Below are positions 26,801-32,285 of a stretch of DNA of 32,285 nucleotides, in pieces (within the stretch, counting starts at the first letter, position 1; each line of letters starts with the position of its first letter). The notes beneath the pieces were generated by a model. The model ran no database searches. It had not been told where the DNA came from and worked only from the letters and a program-made list of their open reading frames with translations. The translations under genes were made by a program, and so were the position numbers. The stretch comes from Chrysochromulina parva (taxonomy: Eukaryota > Haptophyta > Prymnesiales > Chrysochromulinaceae), in contig PJAB01000247.1 in assembly GCA_002887195.1 (NCBI GenBank), positions 1 to 32,285 of the forward strand, written 5' to 3'.

Positions 26801-27490
26801 CTAAGCCTGTTGCCCATGCTGCGCCTGTTGCCCCTGCTGCACCTGCTGCCCCTGCTGCCCCTGATGCGCCATCTCCTCGGCGGGTGGGATCTGTGGGAAG
26901 TTCCTGCCGCCCATCTGGATGACGGGGCGTGACGGCAGAGGCTCATCGAAGAGCAAACCCATCTGCGAGCGCCGTGCCGTGCTCACGCCGCACGAGGGCC
27001 CGGTCAGCATCCTAATTCGGGTCAGCATCCTAATTTGGGTCAGCATCCGGCGAGGCCGCGCGCGCTCAAAAGGCACTCACAGAGTGTGGGGAGGCGAGCA
27101 GAGCCGAGCAGAGGCGAGCAGAGGCGAGCAGAGGCAAGCAGGGCATGCTTACCTGGAGGGCACGACGCACAAGGGCCGTACGGTTCGGCGAGTTCGTCTT
27201 CTCAAGGAGCTGTCGCACGACCTTCTCCACGTACCGGAGCCCGACGCCCAGCTGGGCGGCGATCTCCTTATTGAGCTTGCCATCTCCCACGAGCTCGAGC
27301 ACCGACATCTCCCGACGTGTGAGTTTGGGTACCTCCATCGCCCCCAGCGGCAGTGGCATGGGCGGCAGCGGCAGGCGCGGCAACGGCATGGGAGGCAGTC
27401 CCGTCCCACGCTTGGCGCCGCCAGCATCGCCGCCACCGCTGATGCTGCCGCCACCACCTCCGAGGCTGGCGCCACCACCGGCGCTGCTGC

Positions 27491-27564
<74 letters not shown>

Positions 27565-28307
27565 CTGCTGGCGCTGCTGCTCACTCTGCTGCTGGCGCTG
27601 CTATCTAGCGCGCTGCCTACGCTCGGCAACTGCAGCGGCGCTGGCCGGGTGCGGAGGATCTCGTCGACGCCTGGCATCGAGTAGCGCGTCGTACCTTTGC
27701 CTGTCGAGAAGAGCACCGCCTGCAGCAGCTGCCGAATCTGCGCCACCTCCGCCCTCAATTGATGCACCTCCGTGCCGACGAGTGCGCCTCGCGCGAGCAT
27801 CGCATTCTGCGCGAGCGCGCGCACGATGGCGACGAGCTCCTCGGCGTCGAAGGGCTTGCTGACGTACGCCGATGCGCCCGCGCTGAATCCGGCGACGCGG
27901 TCCGACGTCAGCCCGCGCGTGGTCAGCAGCACCACCGGAGTGCCGCATAGTCGCGGGTCGGCACGCACTGCGTGCAGCAGGTCGAGGCCATCCACGCTCT
28001 CGGGCGAGGTCAACACCTCAGTGATCAGCACGTCCGGTGGCGGCGCGCGCGCCAACATCTCCAGCGCTGCGTGCCCTGTCGCGACCGCGTCGCACCGGAA
28101 GCCACGCTGCTCAAAGTATCGCTGTAGCGCGTTGCGCATGCTGTCCGCCTCGTCGACGAGGAGCAGCCGCGGACCGGCCCGCGACGCGGCGCAGCGGATA
28201 GCACCTGAGCGACCCCGGCCGGTGCGAACCGGCTGGCGAACCGGCCGGTGCGAACCGGCCGTGGGCAAGCCGATGACAAGAAGCAAAATGAGCCACTCCA
28301 CCATCAT
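26801..28307 (-). CDS. ycf29: Nucleus-encoded Ycf29/TctD-like response regulator, two exons
   Basis: Exon 1 is 28307-27153 and exon 2 is 26962-26801, joined in phase 0 (intron 27152-26963, GTAAGC to CGCAG), giving 438 residues. The start at 28307 gives a signal peptide (MMVEWLILLLVIGLPTAG) followed by a basic transit-like stretch, consistent with plastid import. The upstream in-frame ATG at 28370 is an alternative. A receiver domain (about 46-170) has acidic-pocket D52/E53, T129 and K151 (SKPFD). The phosphoacceptor position, in PDVLITEV, holds Glu97 instead of Asp. The segment TTRGLTSDRVAGFSAGASAY is close to red-algal plastid Ycf29. After a Ser homopolymer (22 AGC codons and more) comes a LuxR/NarL helix-turn-helix (LTRREMSVLELVGDG, LNKEIAAQLGVGLRYVEK). 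Exon 2 adds a Gln-rich tail. It likely acts as a plastid transcription regulator, with phosphorylation control possibly lost. Confidence 0.88.
26963..27152. other. Intron of Ycf29-like gene, carrying two small tandem repeats
   Basis: On the plus strand this 190-base intron shows GAGCAGAGGC-type decamers (about 27099-27140) and three copies of GGTCAGCATCC spaced by TAATT (27001-27049). The donor is GTAAGC and the acceptor CGCAG. Reading through without splicing adds 28 residues ending at 27066 and loses the Gln-rich exon. Confidence 0.8.
27484..27602. repeat. CTG/AGC trinucleotide repeat encoding poly-Ser
   Basis: Twenty-two uninterrupted CTG units (27496-27561, plus strand; AGC serine codons on the coding strand) with imperfect units on both sides. 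It forms the flexible linker between the receiver and DNA-binding domains of the Ycf29-like protein. A tract of this length is prone to length change. Confidence 0.95.
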
Positions 28308-28504
28308 CGCAAGAATTCCACAGGGACGGGCTTCGAGGTGTGAATTAACACTTACTCGCAACTGTAACAAGTAGTTTACGACTCGTAGTTTACCGATTTG
28401 CTCTATACTCTATTCGCTGTCCCTGCGCAAGCACGACGGTACATGTACAGTCTAGCGTCCCGTTCAAGGCCCACTATTCGTGCCCTGTCTGAGACGTCTA
28501 CTCC
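28308..28504. promoter_or_regulatory. Upstream region of Ycf29-like gene with palindrome
   Basis: An AT-richer spacer before the Ycf29-like start (-), with GGTACATGTACA at 28439-28450. The palindrome is about 70 bases upstream of the first in-frame ATG (28370) and 130 upstream of the preferred start. Confidence 0.45.
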
Positions 28505-30001
28505 TCATGGCTGCTGCTCATAGAGGTCCATCTGCATGACCTCCTCCAAGGCCGCCGCCCGCGCCGCTGCCTCGCGCGCTGCTTCGGACTTGAGGAAGGC
28601 GACGGTGATCACCTCAAAGTCGGCCGTCGGCTTGAGCCAGCGCGCAGGCCGGCCGGCCGGCAACGTCGCGCAGTCGGCGCGCTCGAGGTGGTCGAGGCGC
28701 ATCTCGTTCGAATCTCGTTCGAGGCACGCGAGCGTCGCACTGCCACGAGTCACAAAGGCGATCGTCAGGTGCGCGTCATCATGGGCGAGGCCGGTGCCAC
28801 CTCGAGCGAGGCTACCATCGGGCGGGGGAGCGAATCCCTCGAGCTGCACCGCGCCGTCCTGGGCGCCTTCCGCGGCGCCCTCGGTGCCCAGGACGGCGCC
28901 CTCGCCCATCGACAGCGCCGCGCCGTATGTCACATGCACGAGTCCTTCGGTGGCGGCAAGCACGCTGCTCTCCCGCCACGCGATGCCGTCCTCGACGCGT
29001 GCGGCCGGCGCTCGCATCGCCTCTTCGTAGATGCTGTGAACGAAGCGCTGGCCGCCGAAGAGCGTCGTGTTGGGCAGGCGGTTGGCCGTGGCGTCTGCAA
29101 GGGTGGCGCCGTCGTCGGCGGCAGTGAGGGAGGTGATCGGGAGCAGATGCTCATGATCTGCAAGGGTAGCGTGCGTGGCGGGAGCACCGATCTCGAGCAC
29201 CTCGAGCCCCTCGGAGGAGCTAAGCACGCGATGGCGGATCATGGGCGGCTGCGTCACGAAGTCGCCGCGCCGCAGCACGAACGGATGCCCCTGGCCCTCA
29301 TAGACCACTTCCACCCATCCTGCCAGGCATACAATCAATTGGAATTGCACGCGATGGAAGTGCACGTAGTCGGGAACGGGGCCGCCGCCCGGAATGCGGA
29401 TGTGCGACGCGATGAGCGCACCGCCAGCGCGGCTCGGCACCAGATCGCGGTAGAGCATGCCCGCGCGCCCGACACCCCACTGAGCGCCCTCGCCGCTCGC
29501 CCGGCTGATGATGACCTCGGAGGGAGCCGCAGCATCGAAGAGGCTCTCGAGCGGCGCGAGAGGCGGCGGGAGCGCGCGGTCGACAAAGTCGCACGGATCC
29601 AGAGCCATCGGCTGGGCGCGGCAGCCGATGGGCATCTCGGCTGTGTCGGGATGCGGCACCAGCGAGGGCAGCCGCAACACGAGCGGCGCGGCGGGCCCAT
29701 CCCGCGTGAGGATCATCGAAGTGCCAGCACCGGCGATGCGCACGTAGCTCGGCGCGTCGGCAGGTCCAATCTCCTCAACGCGCAGCAGCGGGCTTCCATC
29801 CACGCCTTGCAACGAGCACAGCCACGCCAGCCGCTCGTCAAACGAGTCGCCGCACGCTACCACGACGCTCGCGAAGCTGCCCGAAGATTCTGCCAAGAGC
29901 GGGCACCTAGAAGCCCGCAGGCGAGTGGGATGTGGGTGTCTAGGTGAGATGGATGCTGGGGATGCCGAGACGCACGCGGCAAGAAGGAAAACGGCGTTCA
30001 T
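28505..30001 (-). CDS. Cupin-domain protein with N-terminal signal peptide
   Basis: A 498-residue protein from the Met at 30001. An in-frame Met at 30040 adds 13 polar residues that would bury the signal peptide MNAVFLLAACVSASPAS, so I prefer the later one. A basic stretch (PRHPHPTRLRASRC) follows, as in bipartite plastid targeting. The central cupin barrel (about 190-285) has the metal-binding motif PDYVHFHRVQFQLIVCLAG, then GHPFVLRRGDFVTQPPMIRHRV with a second histidine. A second, weaker cupin-like strand set lies at about 400-470 (HLTIAFVTRGSATLACL and CATLPAGRPARW). The protein ends in an Ala/Glu helix. The shape resembles bicupin oxygenases or isomerases of bacterial origin, but the substrate cannot be named. 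The start codons of this gene and the PC-esterase gene lie about 170 bases apart, in divergent orientation. Confidence 0.85.
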   Translation of the reverse strand: MNAVFLLAACVSASPASISPRHPHPTRLRASRCPLLAESSGSFASVVVACGDSFDERLAWLCSLQGVDGSPLLRVEEIGPADAPSYVRIAGAGTSMILTRDGPAAPLVLRLPSLVPHPDTAEMPIGCRAQPMALDPCDFVDRALPPPLAPLESLFDAAAPSEVIISRASGEGAQWGVGRAGMLYRDLVPSRAGGALIASHIRIPGGGPVPDYVHFHRVQFQLIVCLAGWVEVVYEGQGHPFVLRRGDFVTQPPMIRHRVLSSSEGLEVLEIGAPATHATLADHEHLLPITSLTAADDGATLADATANRLPNTTLFGGQRFVHSIYEEAMRAPAARVEDGIAWRESSVLAATEGLVHVTYGAALSMGEGAVLGTEGAAEGAQDGAVQLEGFAPPPDGSLARGGTGLAHDDAHLTIAFVTRGSATLACLERDSNEMRLDHLERADCATLPAGRPARWLKPTADFEVITVAFLKSEAAREAAARAAALEEVMQMDLYEQQP

Positions 30002-30170
30002 GTTGCGTTGAAGTGTATTGGAAGAAATGCGAGCGCGCACTAACTCTTGCGAGCGCTCTTACTCTCCCGCACAGCTTCTTAGTTAGCTGTCGTCTTCCCT
30101 GTGTCTCACGTCGCAGTGTTCACATGAATGCCCACAACGCGGCCTCCCGCCTCCACACTGCGAACGCAGG

Positions 30171-31790
30171 GTGATGTCGTGGGCGAGCGACCCGACGCCG
30201 CTCGCTTACGACTGCAGTCCGTCGCACGCGCCACATTTGAAGGCGATGAGCGCATGGAGTCGGACGTGCCGGATCGCAGCGGCGCGACACAAACCACGGC
30301 AGGCGGCTCGCTTGCTCAGCTGGCGAGACTCAGGAGCCGGAAGGCCAAACGTCTGGCAGCTTGTGCAGCAACTTGGCAACCGCACCGTGTGGATCTTGGG
30401 CGATAGCCATGTGCTCGATCTTTGGTGCGCATTGGCATGCGTGGTGCTACGAGCCAGCCACTCGAGCGACTTCCAGCAACGTGGGTCACAATGGCAGCTC
30501 GTGACGCGCCTTCGGCCCGACGATCACGGTCAGCCTCCTGGTCCTGATCGCGAGGTGCGATGGCGCGTGCCTACGTGCGCGTACGCCAAGGGTGGCGTGT
30601 GTGGCGGAGGGACGCACTGCGGCACCCTCGGCCGTACCAGCTGCAGGCTCGGCTGCGGGCTCTCGCTGCTGCCTTCTCCCGATGCGGATGAGGGGGTAGT
30701 GGTTCTCTACAGCCCCTGTCCCGCTTACGCAGGCTCGCCGCTGATGCAAACGGTCTTGCAGGCGCTCCAAGCGCGCGAGCGCGCCGAGCTACACCGCTTC
30801 CGTGCGCTCCCATCCCCACCCCTCCGGGCGCTGTGCGAGGCCCACGTCAGGAACTGCAGCGGCAGCGCCTTCGAGCTCAGCGCCGCTGCGGACCATTATT
30901 GGAGCGTTGTGTCCACGGCGGTGCGCGCTCTGCACCGGCTGCACGAGCAGAGCGACGGGCGCTCGGTGGGCGTGCTACTGCTCGCCCCCACGGCCCACTT
31001 TCCAGCACTCGAGGGCTTTGGGGACCCATGGAGTCTCACACGGCTCGACGGTGTGGGATCTTATGAAAGGCATGTGGCCTCGGCTCTGAATTGGCTGCAT
31101 GCGCATCTGCACCGGGCCAACGGGACGGCGGTTGAGGAGCTCGCTAGCTGGCTGGGCATCGCGAGCGCGAATCCGACGTCCTATCGAGGAGAGTCCTCAC
31201 AATTCGAGTCGTCGCTGGCACTCGGGATCAGTCGTCTCGAGCAACTGGCCGCTGACGATGCCGCGAAGAGGTCCAGGGGTGTCACTGAGGCTGCATCCGC
31301 GGCCTGCGCGCGACAGAGCGCCTCCGATGCAGTCGATGGCGCACGCAGTGCCACGCCACTCACCGATGCGGCTGCGTGCGCTCTGAGCATCCTGCGTCGC
31401 GTGGGTCGCGTGGGTCGCGGGGCTAGCGGCCCTCGCAACGTCCTCCGCGCGGTACGAGCGACGAGCTGCGAGCCGCTCGACGGAGTGCTTCCTACTTTGG
31501 GATGGCGCCAGCAGATTGAGTTGCGAGCCGCTCGTGCGGCCAACGTGCCCGTGCTCGACGTCTTCGTCGCACGACGCAGCCGGTGGGACCTACACGCAGG
31601 CCTCCAAGGCGGGCCGAACGCTTCAGTCCTCAAGCTCAGTAACCGTTTTGACTGCGCCCACTCCTCCCTGGCCCCCGGGGCCTTTGATGCTGAGCTCCTC
31701 GGGCTGCAGCATGCGCTCGCCCAGGCCGCGGCGGGCACGCGGCAGCAGGTCCACGCCACCACCCAGCGTCCGTTGCGCCGACGCGCTTGA
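30171..31790 (+). CDS. PC-esterase/TBL-like acyltransferase or SGNH-type esterase
   Basis: A 539-residue single-exon protein. Near the N-terminus, TVWILGDSHVLDLW carries a GDS(H) block I (Ser79). Near the C-terminus, RFDCAHSSLAPGAFD carries the D-x-x-H pair (Asp494, His497). This spacing and wording match the PC-esterase/TBL family, in which GDS and DxxH form the Ser-His-Asp triad that acetylates or deacetylates polysaccharides (Golgi in plants). Between them lie Cys-rich segments (CAYAKGGVCGGGTHCGTLG) that may form disulfides, suggesting a lumenal or extracellular location. No signal peptide or membrane anchor is obvious in the first 70 residues; an upstream exon could supply it. The middle (about 330-420) is Ala/Ser-rich and poorly conserved. 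The acyl donor and glycan are unknown. Confidence 0.72.
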   Translation: MMSWASDPTPLAYDCSPSHAPHLKAMSAWSRTCRIAAARHKPRQAARLLSWRDSGAGRPNVWQLVQQLGNRTVWILGDSHVLDLWCALACVVLRASHSSDFQQRGSQWQLVTRLRPDDHGQPPGPDREVRWRVPTCAYAKGGVCGGGTHCGTLGRTSCRLGCGLSLLPSPDADEGVVVLYSPCPAYAGSPLMQTVLQALQARERAELHRFRALPSPPLRALCEAHVRNCSGSAFELSAAADHYWSVVSTAVRALHRLHEQSDGRSVGVLLLAPTAHFPALEGFGDPWSLTRLDGVGSYERHVASALNWLHAHLHRANGTAVEELASWLGIASANPTSYRGESSQFESSLALGISRLEQLAADDAAKRSRGVTEAASAACARQSASDAVDGARSATPLTDAAACALSILRRVGRVGRGASGPRNVLRAVRATSCEPLDGVLPTLGWRQQIELRAARAANVPVLDVFVARRSRWDLHAGLQGGPNASVLKLSNRFDCAHSSLAPGAFDAELLGLQHALAQAAAGTRQQVHATTQRPLRRRA

Positions 31791-32285
31791 CGAACTATGC
31801 ACTGCAGGTGAATTATGAAACAATAACTGAACACGACCAGAGCCTATGGCTTGCCCTCGGCGCTTTCACTGACCAGCTGGCGGCCAAAAAGACGCGTTGT
31901 GATTTTCATTTTGATTTCTCACCACTTTGATTCTACTTCAAAAAACTAAAACACCGGAGGCTCAGCTGGGAGGCGGGAGTTGGCGGGAGCCGGGACAGGG
32001 GGACATGGGCACAGAAAAAGTTCTTCCCCACCCCCGTTGGAACACCGGGAGGGAAGCCTCTGAGATTAACCGCCCGCGTGAAAATAGCGCGCGCGCGACC
32101 CGATAGGTTTTGGCCGGCGGACCCTTTTTTTGCGTGTCCGTGTGTCTGTGTGTGTGTGTGAATTGAAAACAGGACCACACAGTACAGCGGCGCTCATGCA
32201 GGCGCGTCCCCGGGGGGGCGCGCTTACATGACTACTGGCAACAGGCCAGCAAGCGGGGCGCCGCTAAGGAGGTGAGATTTCCTGG
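31791..32285. other. 3' spacer with TG microsatellite
   Basis: No gene is supported after the esterase stop. A TG/GT microsatellite lies at about 32137-32160, preceded by a T run (32126-32132), and a G run at 32213-32218. The frames here are short and low in coding character. The window ends inside this spacer. Confidence 0.5.

Noticed and set aside
27066..27152. Read-through C-terminus of the Ycf29-like protein
   Set aside because: A strong GTAAGC donor ends the helix-turn-helix exon and a good acceptor leads to an in-frame exon; the read-through tail is low-complexity repeat sequence.
28215..28262. Repeated GAACCGGC-type units as a regulatory repeat
   Set aside because: They fall inside the coding sequence for the basic targeting segment (HRPVRQPVRTG), so they are explained by the repeated Arg/Pro/Val codons.

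Overview
This is nuclear DNA from a eukaryotic, GC-rich, gene-dense microalga with a red-lineage (secondary) plastid. The evidence is an alanyl-tRNA synthetase of eukaryotic type, PEX16, an R-SNARE, a p300/CBP-type acetyltransferase, GT-AG introns, and several proteins with an N-terminal signal peptide followed by a basic transit-like stretch (one has an A-F-A-P cleavage context). A nucleus-encoded relative of the red-algal plastid response regulator Ycf29 supports this. A haptophyte is my best guess, because it fits the Pro-rich type I membrane protein and the ADP-ribosyltransferase/ankyrin protein. A pelagophyte or other ochrophyte cannot be excluded. Most genes are single-exon; the few introns are short.

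Layout. 1-3.4 kb: a SAM-dependent methyltransferase (+), a two-RRM RNA-binding protein (-), and a three-exon gene for a small ER membrane protein resembling the V-ATPase assembly factor Pkr1 (+). 3.9-7.2 kb: a cytosolic-type alanyl-tRNA synthetase (-) that carries two dimerization/docking (Dpy-30/RIIa-like) helix pairs at its N-terminus. 7.6-10.2 kb: a predicted plastid membrane protein (-), a short R-SNARE without a longin domain (-), and a small H3-like histone-fold protein (+). 10.6 kb: an interstitial telomeric repeat. 10.8-14.7 kb: a 1309-residue p300/CBP-like acetyltransferase with unusual domain order (-). 15.1-16.7 kb: a two-exon JmjC oxygenase (-). 16.9-18.3 kb: a possible orphan exon and a secreted/type I membrane protein (-). 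18.8-22.8 kb: PEX16 (+) and a large ADP-ribosyltransferase-ankyrin protein (+). 23.6-30.0 kb: four consecutive minus-strand genes whose products all begin with a signal peptide: a tandem-repeat Gln/Pro/Tyr-rich protein, a duplicated beta-domain protein, the Ycf29-like regulator (two exons) and a cupin protein. 30.2-31.8 kb: a PC-esterase/TBL-like acyltransferase (+).

The genes do not form an operon-like pathway; this is a eukaryotic chromosome arm with housekeeping genes. Shared themes are chromatin (p300-like HAT, H3-like protein, JmjC protein), the endomembrane system and peroxisome (R-SNARE, Pkr1-like, PEX16), and the plastid (Ycf29-like regulator and several targeted proteins). The spacers contain a recurrent palindrome around GTACATGTAC, often just upstream of start codons, and two long inverted repeats built from pentamers. 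No rRNA, tRNA, CRISPR array or transposase was found.
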